From Actinomycetota bacterium (GTDB lineage Bacteria; Actinomycetota; Actinomycetes; Nanopelagicales; Nanopelagicaceae): a stretch of 20,065 nucleotides of DNA. Below are positions 10,159 through 19,479 of the stretch, piece by piece (position 1 is the stretch's first letter; the number at the start of each line of letters is the position of its first letter). The notes under the pieces were generated by a model. It was given only the letters and a program-made list of their open reading frames with translations, ran no database searches and had not been told where the DNA came from. The stretch covers positions 1 through 20,065 of the forward strand of contig CANGVO010000004.1 in assembly GCA_947457445.1 (NCBI GenBank), given 5' to 3'. Position numbers and translations under genes: made by a program.

Positions 10159-10162
10159 CCCC

Positions 10163-11140
10163 ATGGCAATGACCGCAGCAGTTAAAGACGAACTAAGTCG
10201 TCTCTCGGTAACTAAGCCTTGTTGCCGTAAGGCCGAAGTTTCATCACTTCTTCGCTTTGCAGGTGGACTTCACATTGCAGCCGGAAAAGTTGTCATCGAA
10301 GTCGAATTAGATACTTCCCAAAGTGCGCGCCGTCTAAAGAAAGATATTGCAGATATCTACGGCCACGACAGCGATTTAGCTGTTCTCTCATCCAGTGGAT
10401 TGCGCAAAGGAAGTCGTTATGTCGTTCGCGTTATTGAGGCAGGAGACTCGCTGGCGCGCCAAACAGGTTTAATCGATAGTAATGGTCGACCAGTTCGTGG
10501 TTTGCCACCGCAAGTAGTTGCTGCAAATATTTGTGATGCCGAAGCTGCTTGGCGAGGCGCATTCGTTGCACACGGATCTCTAACAGAACCAGGTCGTTCT
10601 TCTTCACTTGAAATCACTTGCCCCGGACCAGAAGCAGCGCTTGCGCTAGTCGGTGCAGCGCGACGTTTAGGTATCACGGCTAAGGCGCGCGAAGTTCGAG
10701 GAGTTGATCGTGTTGTTATTCGTGATGGCGATGCCATTGGCGTCTTGTTAACAAGATTAGGTGCGCACGAAAGCGTATTGGCTTGGGAAGAAAGACGAAT
10801 GCGACGTGAAGTTCGCGCAACTGCAAACCGTTTAGCAAATTTCGATGATGCAAATTTACGTAGATCAGCCCGTGCAGCAGTTGCCGCCGCAGCTCGCGTG
10901 CAACGTGCAATGGAAATTCTGGGACCTCAAATCCCGGATCATTTAAAAGAGGCAGGTGAACTTCGTATTAGCCACGGCCAAGCCAGCCTTGAAGAACTTG
11001 GCTCTCTTGCTTCACCACCAATGACAAAAGATGCGATTGCAGGTCGAATCCGCAGATTGCTAGCGATGGCCGATAAGCGCGCAGGCGAACTTGGAATTCC
11101 AGATACCGAAGCGGGCCTCTCGCCTGATCTACTGAACTGA
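10163..11140 (+). CDS. whiA: DNA-binding protein WhiA (sporulation/division regulator family)
   Basis: WhiA joins a degenerate LAGLIDADG homing-endonuclease fold (about 15-220) to a C-terminal helix-turn-helix (about 265-305, [20 protein letters not shown]). In Streptomyces it partners WhiB to activate division genes such as ftsZ; in non-sporulating species it affects division and chromosome segregation. Here 325 residues are predicted. I chose the ATG at 10163 ([14 protein letters not shown]) because it reproduces the actinobacterial N-terminus. An in-frame GTG at 10139 would add eight residues and overlap yvcK. Conserved blocks seen include [60 protein letters not shown] and [19 protein letters not shown] probable terminator follows in the next gap. 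Confidence 0.95.
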   Translation: MAMTAAVKDELSRLSVTKPCCRKAEVSSLLRFAGGLHIAAGKVVIEVELDTSQSARRLKKDIADIYGHDSDLAVLSSSGLRKGSRYVVRVIEAGDSLARQTGLIDSNGRPVRGLPPQVVAANICDAEAAWRGAFVAHGSLTEPGRSSSLEITCPGPEAALALVGAARRLGITAKAREVRGVDRVVIRDGDAIGVLLTRLGAHESVLAWEERRMRREVRATANRLANFDDANLRRSARAAVAAAARVQRAMEILGPQIPDHLKEAGELRISHGQASLEELGSLASPPMTKDAIAGRIRRLLAMADKRAGELGIPDTEAGLSPDLLN

Positions 11141-11191
11141 CCTTGTCGCTTAGATTTACGCAGAAGTAACCAGTTGCGGCTGGTAAGGTTA

Positions 11192-11219
11192 GCCACGACC
11201 CCAATGATGTGGCATTTTT
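11192..11219 (+). terminator. Probable terminator after whiA
   Basis: GCCAC (11192-11196) and GTGGC (11209-11213) form a 5-pair GC-rich stem with a 12-base loop, followed by A and TTTTT. The stem is short, so termination may be partial. It lies in the 165-base gap between whiA and gap. A second hairpin, ACCAG-TTGCGG-CTGGT at 11169-11184, precedes it. Confidence 0.5.
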
Positions 11220-11221
11220 AA

Positions 11222-12304
<1,083 letters not shown>

Positions 12305-12309
12305 TTTAA

Positions 12310-13512
12310 ATGGTTAATTCGGCAACAAGCAAGCTGCAAAATTTTGATGTAGCCGGCAAGCGAGTATTTCTTCGTTGTGATTTAAATGTTCCTTTGAAAG
12401 AAGGAAAAATCACAGACGATGGACGCATCCGCGCCTCGCTGCCGACTATCAAAACTCTTCTTGCAAATGGAGCGAGCATCGTAATTGCTGCGCATTTAGG
12501 CCGGCCAAAAGGTGAGGCAAAACCAGAACTGTCGTTGGCACCAGTTGGTGTTCGACTATCCGAACTTCTTGGAACTCAAGTAATTTTTGCAGGTGCAGTA
12601 ACAGGTGCTGATGTTCAGGCTAAGGCCGAAGCCATGCAATCAGGGCAAGTGCTCTTGCTCGAAAATATTCGCTTCTCGGCCGCCGAAACTTCGAAAGAGG
12701 AATCAGAACGCGCCGGTTTAGCTGCCGAGTTAGCAAAATTAGCTGACCTATACGTCGGAGATGGTTTTGGTGCGGTTCATCGCAAGCATGCTTCAGTATT
12801 TGATCTTCCAAAACTTTTGCCACATGTTGCCGGAAATCTGGTTGCCGCAGAAGTTGAAGTTTTAAAGAAGCTGACTCAAAACCCTGAACGCCCATATGGT
12901 GTTGTTCTTGGTGGCGCAAAAGTTTCCGACAAGATTGGAGTCATCTCAAATCTTTTGGGCAAGGTCGATGTGATGGCGATCGGCGGGGGAATGGTCTTTA
13001 CCTTTCTAGCCGCACAAGGAAAAGAGATTGGCACTTCACTCGTCGAAACCGATTTAATTGAAACTGTTAAAGGCCTAATTGAACAAGCCTCTGAAATGGG
13101 TGTGAAGTTAGTTCTGCCGACAGATATTGTCGTTGCACCAAAATTTGCATCTGATGCTCCCGCAACCCTAGTTTCGGCTGACGCGATCCCTGCTGATCAA
13201 ATGGGATTGGATATTGGTCCCGATTCAGCAGCCGCATTTGCGGAAGCGATTAGGAGTTGCAAGACAGTATTCTGGAACGGGCCTATGGGCGTTTTTGAAT
13301 TTCCTTCCTTTGCAAATGGCACCGAGATCGTTGCGCAGGCACTTACAGAAGTCTCTGGCATTTCCGTCGTCGGTGGTGGCGATTCTGCGGCCGCCGTTCG
13401 TGCGCTAGGTTTTAAAGATGACCAATTCGGTTATATCTCAACAGGTGGTGGCGCTTCACTTGAATACTTGGAAGGTAAAGAATTACCGGGCTTGACCGCC
13501 CTCGATCTCTAA
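12310..13512 (+). CDS. pgk: Phosphoglycerate kinase
   Basis: Transfers phosphate from 1,3-bisphosphoglycerate to ADP, the first ATP-yielding step of glycolysis. The 400-residue protein has the substrate site [12 protein letters not shown] (18-29), then [12 protein letters not shown] and LLENIRF. It also has [34 protein letters not shown], the nucleotide site [10 protein letters not shown] and the C-terminal [20 protein letters not shown]. Length is normal. No Shine-Dalgarno sequence is seen in the 5-base gap after gap, or at proper distance in the last gap codons (nearest GGAAAG is about 13 bases away). Translation may therefore depend on re-initiation after the gap stop. Confidence 0.97.
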   Translation: MVNSATSKLQNFDVAGKRVFLRCDLNVPLKEGKITDDGRIRASLPTIKTLLANGASIVIAAHLGRPKGEAKPELSLAPVGVRLSELLGTQVIFAGAVTGADVQAKAEAMQSGQVLLLENIRFSAAETSKEESERAGLAAELAKLADLYVGDGFGAVHRKHASVFDLPKLLPHVAGNLVAAEVEVLKKLTQNPERPYGVVLGGAKVSDKIGVISNLLGKVDVMAIGGGMVFTFLAAQGKEIGTSLVETDLIETVKGLIEQASEMGVKLVLPTDIVVAPKFASDAPATLVSADAIPADQMGLDIGPDSAAAFAEAIRSCKTVFWNGPMGVFEFPSFANGTEIVAQALTEVSGISVVGGGDSAAAVRALGFKDDQFGYISTGGGASLEYLEGKELPGLTALDL

Positions 13513-13533
13513 AGTTAAATTCCAAAAAAATAT

Positions 13534-13539
13534 AAGGAG
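13534..13539 (+). promoter_or_regulatory. Strong ribosome binding site of tpiA
   Basis: AAGGAG sits 6 bases before the tpiA ATG in an A-rich 33-base gap. It is among the clearest Shine-Dalgarno sites in the window and fixes the start at 13546. Confidence 0.85.
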
Positions 13540-13545
13540 CAACGC

Positions 13546-14325
13546 ATGCGTAAACCGCTAATGGCAGGCAACTGGAAGATGAACCTCAATCACCTTGAAG
13601 CGATCGCCGTTGCGCAGAAATTGATCTATTCATTAGATGATAAAGACTTTGATGCAGTCGACGTTGCGATCATTCCTCCATTTACCGACATCCGATCTAT
13701 CCAAACTTTGGTCGATGGCGATCGTTTGCGTCTGCAATATGGCGCACAGGATCTTTCTCCTGAAACAAGCGGTGCATTCACGGGAGATATTTCTGGCCAA
13801 ATGTTGGCAAAGCTTGGCTGCACCTTTGTTGTTATCGGCCACTCTGAACGACGCGCCATCCACAAGGAAGACGACGCATTGGTTAACCGAAAGATCAAAG
13901 CGGCGCTGGCGAATGAGCTAACTCCAATTTTTTGTGTCGGTGAAGAACTTGCGATTCGCGAATCTGGTGCACATGTTTCACACGTAATTCGCCAAGTGCG
14001 CGCTGGGCTAGAAGGTTTTACTAAGCCTGAACTTAAAAAGATTGTCATTGCATACGAACCAGTGTGGGCGATTGGAACTGGAAAGACCGCGACCCCAGAA
14101 GATGCACAAGAAGTTTGCGCCGCTATTCGCGAAGAAATCGAAACAATCGGATCTGCTGAAATTGCAGCTGGAATGCGCATTTTGTATGGCGGTTCTGTGA
14201 AATCTTCAAACGTGGTGGAGATCATGAAACAGGCAGACGTCGATGGCGCCCTTATTGGGGGAGCGAGCCTAGATCCTGAGGAATTGGCCAAGATCGCTAA
14301 GTTCCACGCAGCAGAAAATGGCTAG
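13546..14325 (+). CDS. tpiA: Triosephosphate isomerase
   Basis: Interconverts dihydroxyacetone phosphate and glyceraldehyde 3-phosphate. The 259-residue TIM-barrel protein shows all three catalytic residues: K11 in GNWKMN, H99 in VVIGHSERR and E171 in [11 protein letters not shown]. The phosphate-binding loops follow in [11 protein letters not shown] and [11 protein letters not shown]. Length is normal. It ends the classic gap-pgk-tpiA triad, with a strong ribosome site and a 33-base gap from pgk, so it is likely co-transcribed. Confidence 0.98.
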   Translation: MRKPLMAGNWKMNLNHLEAIAVAQKLIYSLDDKDFDAVDVAIIPPFTDIRSIQTLVDGDRLRLQYGAQDLSPETSGAFTGDISGQMLAKLGCTFVVIGHSERRAIHKEDDALVNRKIKAALANELTPIFCVGEELAIRESGAHVSHVIRQVRAGLEGFTKPELKKIVIAYEPVWAIGTGKTATPEDAQEVCAAIREEIETIGSAEIAAGMRILYGGSVKSSNVVEIMKQADVDGALIGGASLDPEELAKIAKFHAAENG

Positions 14326-14340
14326 GCGCTAGGCTCGATC

Positions 14341-14380
14341 TAGTATCCTTACGCTCTATCTCCATCCACAATCTGAGGAG
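14341..14380 (+). promoter_or_regulatory. Candidate -10 box and ribosome site before secG
   Basis: TAGTAT at 14341-14346 fits a -10 box, and GAGGAG at 14375-14380 is a good Shine-Dalgarno site 9 bases before the secG GTG. No convincing -35 hexamer is visible, so the promoter part is tentative. The stretch between tpiA and secG (14326-14389) has no clear terminator. Confidence 0.4.
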
Positions 14381-14389
14381 TTTTACATC

Positions 14390-14620
14390 GTGGCTTTAGC
14401 ACTTTCGATCATGTTAGTAATCACCAGCGTTTTGATGATTCTGCTCGTTCTTCTTCACAAAGGAAAAGGTTCAGGCTTATCTGATCTCTTCGGCGGTGGC
14501 ATCTCATCTAATTACGGTGGCTCATCGGTTGTTGAACGCAATCTAGATCGCATCACAATTGTTGTTGGTGGTGTCTGGTTCGGCGGCGTTGTCGCACTTA
14601 GTCTTGTATTGAAGGGTTAA
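14390..14620 (+). CDS. secG: Preprotein translocase subunit SecG
   Basis: Small non-essential subunit of the SecYEG channel that stimulates SecA-driven export. The 76-residue protein has two membrane segments (about 2-22 and 54-73). Between them lies the family loop HKGKGSGLSDLFGGG (about 23-37), followed by ERNLDRITIVVG. The GTG start is supported by GAGGAG. It occupies its usual actinobacterial place after tpiA. rbpA follows 3 bases after the stop. Confidence 0.92.
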   Translation: MALALSIMLVITSVLMILLVLLHKGKGSGLSDLFGGGISSNYGGSSVVERNLDRITIVVGGVWFGGVVALSLVLKG

Positions 14621-14623
14621 TCC

Positions 14624-14962
14624 ATGGCAAGTGCAATTCGCGGAAGTCGTGTCGGCGCTGGCCCAATGGGCGAGGCTGAACGCGGAGATCAAATTGAACG
14701 CGCAACAGTTTCGTACTGGTGTGGAAACGGGCATGAAGTTCGACCATCTTTTGCAGTAGAAGAGACTGTCGTGATTCCAGCGGAATGGGATTGCCCAAAG
14801 TGCGGATTACCAGCGGGACGTGATCGCAATAATCCACCTAAGGCTGTTGTCAATATTCCTTACAAGACTCATCTTGCCTACGTTAAAGAACGTCGCACTG
14901 ATACTGAAGGTGCAAAGATTCTTGAAGATGCGCTACGTAAACTTCGAGGAGACGACGAGTAA
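14624..14962 (+). CDS. rbpA: RNA polymerase-binding protein RbpA
   Basis: Actinobacteria-specific transcription factor that binds the principal sigma factor and RNA polymerase, and stabilises the open promoter complex. The 112-residue protein begins MASAIRGSRVGAGPMGEAER, the family's N-terminal tail and core entry. Zinc ligands are C33, H37, C57 and C60 in YWCGNGHE and WDCPKCG. The basic linker leads to the sigma-interaction domain (about 78-109, PYKTHLAYVKERR...LEDALRKLRG). Length and order match the Streptomyces and mycobacterial proteins. It closely follows secG, so it probably shares its transcript. Its stop codon directly abuts the stop of the convergent pgi, leaving no room for a terminator. 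Confidence 0.96.
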   Translation: MASAIRGSRVGAGPMGEAERGDQIERATVSYWCGNGHEVRPSFAVEETVVIPAEWDCPKCGLPAGRDRNNPPKAVVNIPYKTHLAYVKERRTDTEGAKILEDALRKLRGDDE

Positions 14963-16498
14963 TTAAAGCGCTTTAGCTGCCATAAGCAGTTGGTCAATAC
15001 CCGCTCTTCGATTAGCAAGATGTAATCGCAGTAGTGGGTATTTTCTTGTCGCTAAAGCTCGTGCATCACCAAGAGCCTGCGCCATTAACAGAGTCTTAAA
15101 GTCAAAGTCGCGACCAGGTACTTCAAAGTTTATTGTGCACTCTCCGGTTATCTGCAAGAAAGAACCATTCTGCTGACCGCCCTTGTGGAATTGTCCAGTG
15201 GAATGCAAGAAACGTGGTCCCCAACCAAAACTAACCGGACGCCCAGATTTCTCCGACAAGATTGATCTTAGATTGGAAATCGCAACATCATCTTTTCTAT
15301 CCAGATAAGCCATTATCGCTATGTAACCATTGGCGTCAGTAGTCGCTATCAAGTTCTTTAAAGCTGCGACAAGTGTGTTCCCATCGCCGAAAATTTCAAT
15401 ACGGTCATCAACAGATGGTGCAACTAACGCCGGCAGTTTGTTTGACCACTCTTTAAGGATTGCTGAGGTTGCCTCTTTCGCCTCGGTAACATTTGGCTGA
15501 TTAAACGGGTCAATTTCAAGTACGGCGCCCATTAACGCAGTAACCCATTCCCAGAATAGAAAATGCTCACCAAGTTCAGCCTCGATTACCAACTGCGCGC
15601 CCGGTGCGAATGAAACCGAGAATGCACCACCACTTTGCGCTTCTTTAAATCCTTCTGTAGCAATAGGCAAACGTCCAACCTCTTGCTTGCCGGTTGATTC
15701 AGCAATTAATTGTTCGATCCAATCGGATAAACCAGGGTACTTAGAACCAGCATCTGTAAAACCCAAGAACTGTTCTGTTTGCGTCAAGAGAAGATATGCG
15801 ACATCTAGGATGAACTGGGGTTCTGTTGTTATTTGTGAACGAGCATCTGATGCTTGATCCAGCAGAACAGATGCATCCACGCCCATTAGCGTTGCAGGTG
15901 TTAAACCGAAAGCGGTTAGTGCGCTAAAGCGACCACCCACATTTGGATCCGCATTGATAACTGTATAACCAGCTGATCGCGTCGCAAGATCGAGAGGTGA
16001 TCCAGGATCTGTAACAAATAACATATGTTCAACTGGATTTAGACCTGCTGATGAAATATAGCTCTCAAAGAAAGCGCGCTGTGATGCGGTTTCGATTGTG
16101 GAACCAGATTTTGATGCCACGAGAACTAGAAGATTTTCGGGGGAGCCCTTTATGGCGTGAGCCAAATATTGCGGATCCGTTGAATCCAAGATAAAAACGC
16201 TCTTGTTAAAAGTTTTTGCAATTACTTCGGGGGCTAACGAGGATCCACCCATTCCGCAGAGAACTAAATCAGTTCTATCTCGGAATTTAGCGGCTATTGC
16301 ATCCAGAATTGGTAGCAAGGCGCGTGATGATTCATCTAAGTCAACCCAGTTCAAACGTACGGCGGCTTCTGCGGCCGCTGCAGGCCCCCAAGTTGTCGCA
16401 TCTTTGGCAGCAATTCGCGGATTAGTTTTTTCTAAAAGAGAATATCTGACATCACTTCGGTCGATATGAAGAAGAGATGCACCACTGATTTTTATCAT
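14963..16498 (-). CDS. pgi: Glucose-6-phosphate isomerase (actinobacterial type)
   Basis: Interconverts glucose 6-phosphate and fructose 6-phosphate. The 511-residue protein has two SIS-type sugar-phosphate domains: GMGGSSLAPE (82-91) and SKSGSTIET (129-137) bind phosphate. GGRFSALTAFGL follows, then the late motif HSTGQFHKGG with H432 and K439. This sequence type, with HSTGQ(L/F)HKGG, is the short form also found as the C-terminal half of transaldolase-isomerase fusions. No transaldolase domain is attached here. The ATG overlaps the tkt stop by one base (TAATG), so the two are translationally linked. It is the last gene of the ctaA-tkt-pgi unit. It ends at the exact base next to the rbpA stop, and no terminator is visible, so transcripts may run antisense into rbpA. 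Confidence 0.93.
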   Translation of the reverse strand: MIKISGASLLHIDRSDVRYSLLEKTNPRIAAKDATTWGPAAAAEAAVRLNWVDLDESSRALLPILDAIAAKFRDRTDLVLCGMGGSSLAPEVIAKTFNKSVFILDSTDPQYLAHAIKGSPENLLVLVASKSGSTIETASQRAFFESYISSAGLNPVEHMLFVTDPGSPLDLATRSAGYTVINADPNVGGRFSALTAFGLTPATLMGVDASVLLDQASDARSQITTEPQFILDVAYLLLTQTEQFLGFTDAGSKYPGLSDWIEQLIAESTGKQEVGRLPIATEGFKEAQSGGAFSVSFAPGAQLVIEAELGEHFLFWEWVTALMGAVLEIDPFNQPNVTEAKEATSAILKEWSNKLPALVAPSVDDRIEIFGDGNTLVAALKNLIATTDANGYIAIMAYLDRKDDVAISNLRSILSEKSGRPVSFGWGPRFLHSTGQFHKGGQQNGSFLQITGECTINFEVPGRDFDFKTLLMAQALGDARALATRKYPLLRLHLANRRAGIDQLLMAAKAL

Positions 16499-18549
16499 TA
16501 ACGAAGAGCCGCCTCAATTTTGGCTGCGATTACATCTGCACCAAAGCCAAACTCTTCAAAGAGTTTTGGCGCTGATGCTGAAGCCCCGAAGTGTTCCAGC
16601 GAGATGGCAATTCCGGAATCCCCAATGTATTCACGCCATCCCTGAGCGATTCCGGCTTCGATGCTTACCTTTATCCGAGCGCTCTTGGGAAGCACGCTCT
16701 CACGGTAATCAGGGGTTTGTTCGTTAAACCATTCCAAACATGGCGCGCTAACGACTCGGGCTGAAATTGATTTATTTGCTAGCAGTTCTTGAACAGATAA
16801 CGCGATAGATACTTCAGAACCGGTTGCAATCAAAATGACATCGGCGGGACCTTGAGCATCTTTGAGAATATAAGCACCCTTGTCTACTAAATCAGCAGAG
16901 GCGTGCGTGGATCTATCTACAACTGGCAGATTCTGGCGAGAAAGCAATAAGCCCACAGGCTTCCTGCGTCGCAATATAGATTTCCAAACTTCTCGCACTT
17001 CATTGGCATCGGCTGGACGAACAACAGCGAAATTTGGAATAGCGCGAAGCGAAGCAATGTGTTCTACCGGTTGATGCGTTGGTCCATCTTCACCCAAACC
17101 AATTGAGTCGTGGCTCCAAATAAAAATGCTTGGTAGGTCCATAATCGCTGCCAGGCGAACAGATGGGCGCATGTAATCACTAAATACAGCGAAGGTTCCA
17201 CCGAAGGATCTAGATAATCCGTGAAGTGCGATTCCGTTGATGATTGAACCCATGGCATGTTCGCGAATACCAAAGTGAATCATGCGCCCGTAAGGATTGG
17301 CCCCGGACATTTCACTAGATGCTGGTAGGAATGAACCTGCTGAACTTATGGTGGTGTTATTGCTGCCCGCCAAATCCGCCGACCCACCCCAGAATTCTGG
17401 AAGCACTTTTGCAAGCGCAACAATTGTTTCTCCGGATGCTTTACGAGTAGCTACATCTTTTCCGGCTGGATAAATAGGAAGTTCGGAATCCCACCCTGTT
17501 GGTAAATCTGCCTTAACTAGACGTTCCAAGAGTTCTGCGCGGTTGGGGTTGCTTTTCTTCCAAGCCTCGAATTTTTCATTCCAATTTCTATGCGCTGTTG
17601 CACCACGATCTTTGACCGCTCTAACATGCTCCAAAATTTCAGGTGGCATTGCAAAGTGTTCATTTGGATCCAAGCCAAGTAACTTCTTTGTTTCGGCAAT
17701 TTCTTCGGCGCCTAGAGCTGAGCCATGAGATTCGGCGGTGTTGCGCGCTTTAGGGGCAGGCCAGGCGATAACGGAATTCATACGAATCAAAGTCGGCTTA
17801 ATCGTTTCAGATTTTGCAGAAATCATCGCTGCATCAAGTGCGATCAGATCTACATTTCCATCAGAAGCAGATGGAACTTCAATAACATTCCAGCCGTAAG
17901 CGCGATAACGAGCCGACACATCCTCAGTGAAGGCAACATGAGTATCGCCCTCGATTGAGATTCGATTGTCGTCATAAATCATCTTTAGATTGCCAAGTTG
18001 TTGTGTGCCCGCAAGAGATGAGGCTTCAGCGCTAACGCCTTCTTGTAAATCGCCATCCGAACAAATAACCCAAATCGCATGATCGAAAATTGAAGTCTCT
18101 GCGAGCGCATCCGGATCTAATAGCCCGCGTTCGTATCGGGCTGCCATAGCCATTCCAACTGCAGTAGCAACACCAGCGCCGAGCGGACCAGTGGTAATTT
18201 CAACGCCTGAAGTGTGTCCATATTCAGGATGCCCAGGAGTTAAAGAATTCCAGGTGCGGAAAGTTTTTAGGTCCTGCATTTCAAGTCCGTACCCACTGAA
18301 AAATAATTGCGTGTACAGAGTCAAAGATGAATGACCGCAAGAGAGTACAAAACGATCACGGCCTAACCATTTTGGATCTGCCGGATCATGAACTAGATGG
18401 CGTTGAAAAAGATTATATGCAACGGGAGCAAGCGACATAGCAGTGCCAGGATGACCATGGCCGGCGTTCTGTACCGCATCCATCGCGAGGGCGCGGGCGT
18501 GTGCAACAGCTCGGTCATCGATTTCTGACCAATTATTTACTTTGCCCAT
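16498..18549 (-). CDS. tkt: Transketolase
   Basis: Thiamine-diphosphate enzyme moving two-carbon ketol units in the non-oxidative pentose phosphate pathway. The 683-residue protein has the N-terminal GHGHPGTAMS (30-39, H31), the cofactor motif SDGDLQEG (164-171) closing at N195 in DDNRIS, and GPLGAGVATAVGMA. The pyrimidine domain has HFGIREHAMG and HDSIGLGEDGPTHQPVEH. The C-terminal domain has ILIATGSEVSIAL and SIEAGIAQGW. Length is normal. Its ATG overlaps the ctaA stop by one base and its stop overlaps the pgi ATG by one base. Transaldolase, zwf, opcA and pgl, normally clustered with tkt in actinobacteria, are not between it and pgi. Confidence 0.97.
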   Translation of the reverse strand: MGKVNNWSEIDDRAVAHARALAMDAVQNAGHGHPGTAMSLAPVAYNLFQRHLVHDPADPKWLGRDRFVLSCGHSSLTLYTQLFFSGYGLEMQDLKTFRTWNSLTPGHPEYGHTSGVEITTGPLGAGVATAVGMAMAARYERGLLDPDALAETSIFDHAIWVICSDGDLQEGVSAEASSLAGTQQLGNLKMIYDDNRISIEGDTHVAFTEDVSARYRAYGWNVIEVPSASDGNVDLIALDAAMISAKSETIKPTLIRMNSVIAWPAPKARNTAESHGSALGAEEIAETKKLLGLDPNEHFAMPPEILEHVRAVKDRGATAHRNWNEKFEAWKKSNPNRAELLERLVKADLPTGWDSELPIYPAGKDVATRKASGETIVALAKVLPEFWGGSADLAGSNNTTISSAGSFLPASSEMSGANPYGRMIHFGIREHAMGSIINGIALHGLSRSFGGTFAVFSDYMRPSVRLAAIMDLPSIFIWSHDSIGLGEDGPTHQPVEHIASLRAIPNFAVVRPADANEVREVWKSILRRRKPVGLLLSRQNLPVVDRSTHASADLVDKGAYILKDAQGPADVILIATGSEVSIALSVQELLANKSISARVVSAPCLEWFNEQTPDYRESVLPKSARIKVSIEAGIAQGWREYIGDSGIAISLEHFGASASAPKLFEEFGFGADVIAAKIEAALR

Positions 18550-19406
18550 TATTTAATCTCTCCTGTTGTGATTGCTAAACGGATACGCCACGCTGCGATC
18601 CAAACCAAAGCTGCGCCCAATAAATGAGCAGCTACAAGGATTTCGGGGATTCCAGTGAAATATTGTATATAGCCAATCAATCCTTGACCCAAGGCAATTA
18701 CGGTAAAAATGAAAATTCTTTTCTTAACCAATGAATCAGCGCGATAAGCGACGAAGAGCGCCAGAGTCAAACCAAAAAGAGCAATTACCGCGTCCGCATG
18801 CAGTATCGAAACCGAGCGAATATCAAAGCCAAAACGCCGAGCCTGCTCGTCGCCGGCGTGCGGCCCACTTCCCGTTACTAGCGTTCCCAAAATGATAACT
18901 CCGAACGCTAGCAAAATATGCGTTCTGGACAAGACTGAATTCAATCGATCACTTACTTTTATCTTTTCTGCGCGATCTTCTCGGCGGTCATAAATAGATA
19001 CTGCGCCCGCTACCAAGATGATTGAAAGCAAGAGGTGGCAAGCAACCGGAAGTGGGTGCAAGTCGGTAAGAACCGTGATGCCCCCCAATACGCCTTGACC
19101 TAAAATTCCAAGTAGCTGTCCGACAGCGAGCAAGCGCAGATCTCGTCGTTTAGTTATCAGGACGTGTGCTAAAACTAAAAGTGAAACTGCGACAAGACCA
19201 AAGGTGAGAAGTCGATTTCCAAATTCAATCCAGGCATGTAATTGGCCTTCGGCTTGATGGGGGACCGGCGTATAAGAACCCGGAGTGCATTCGGGCCAGG
19301 TAGGACATCCGAGCCCTGAGCCAGTTAAGCGAACAGCTCCGCCGGTTAAAATCAGTCCCGCTTGCAAAAATAGAAGAAGTCCATAAATGAGGCGTCTGAA
19401 CGTCAT
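18549..19406 (-). CDS. ctaA: Heme A synthase (COX15/CtaA family)
   Basis: Membrane oxygenase converting heme O to heme A for the aa3 cytochrome oxidase. The 285-residue protein has about eight membrane segments (roughly 5-24, 66-84, 92-112, 120-138, 163-181, 203-222, 230-250 and 256-275). The extracytoplasmic cysteine pair C34/C40 lies in GLGCPTWPEC. Conserved Glu61 is in IEFGNR, where Bacillus CtaA has EXXH; here the fourth position is Asn. Candidate heme-ligand histidines are in LHPLPVACHLLLS, RTHILLAFG, SILHADAVIALF and VAAHLLGAALVW. The start at 19406 gives MTFRRLIYGLLL; no Shine-Dalgarno site precedes it, and a -10 box 6 bases upstream suggests a leaderless mRNA. It is the promoter-proximal gene of ctaA-tkt-pgi. 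ctaB (heme O synthase), usually adjacent, is not in the window. Confidence 0.93.
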   Translation of the reverse strand: MTFRRLIYGLLLFLQAGLILTGGAVRLTGSGLGCPTWPECTPGSYTPVPHQAEGQLHAWIEFGNRLLTFGLVAVSLLVLAHVLITKRRDLRLLAVGQLLGILGQGVLGGITVLTDLHPLPVACHLLLSIILVAGAVSIYDRREDRAEKIKVSDRLNSVLSRTHILLAFGVIILGTLVTGSGPHAGDEQARRFGFDIRSVSILHADAVIALFGLTLALFVAYRADSLVKKRIFIFTVIALGQGLIGYIQYFTGIPEILVAAHLLGAALVWIAAWRIRLAITTGEIK

Positions 19407-19412
19407 GGCCTA

Positions 19413-19440
19413 AGCCTATGACCTTGACGCCCGCGGCCAA
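19413..19440 (-). promoter_or_regulatory. Candidate leaderless promoter of ctaA-tkt-pgi
   Basis: Read on the minus strand, TTGGCC (19440-19435) and TAGGCT (19418-19413) are spaced by 16 bases. Six bases separate the -10 box from the ATG, so transcription would start at the start codon. The absence of any ribosome site before ctaA agrees with this. Confidence 0.5.
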
Positions 19441-19464
19441 GTGGAAAGCGCGAGCGAATTACGA

Positions 19465-19479
19465 CACAATAGTGTTGTG
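19465..19479 (+). promoter_or_regulatory. Inverted repeat over the sufR start: candidate SufR operator
   Basis: CACAA-TAGTG-TTGTG is a perfect 5-base inverted repeat with a 5-base spacer. Its left arm forms the plausible -10 sequence (CACAAT, 19465-19470) and its right arm includes the GTG start (19477), so a bound repressor would block transcription of sufR. As I recall, published actinobacterial SufR sites are short inverted repeats of similar ACAC/TGTG character, but I could not check the match. The site also lies about 60 bases from the ctaA start. Confidence 0.45.

Noticed and set aside
10139..10162. Upstream GTG start for whiA adding eight residues
   Set aside because: The ATG at 10163 gives the conserved [10 protein letters not shown] terminus; the extension overlaps yvcK and is unlike the family.
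13626..14291. 221-residue open frame on the minus strand opposite tpiA
   Set aside because: Low-complexity Ser/Ala-rich composition, no recognisable motif, and wholly inside a well-conserved tpiA; a shadow of its codon bias.
14321..14334. Tandem 7-base repeat GCTAGGC-GCTAGGC at the tpiA stop
   Set aside because: Too short to signify; two copies can arise by chance or simple slippage and no function is suggested.
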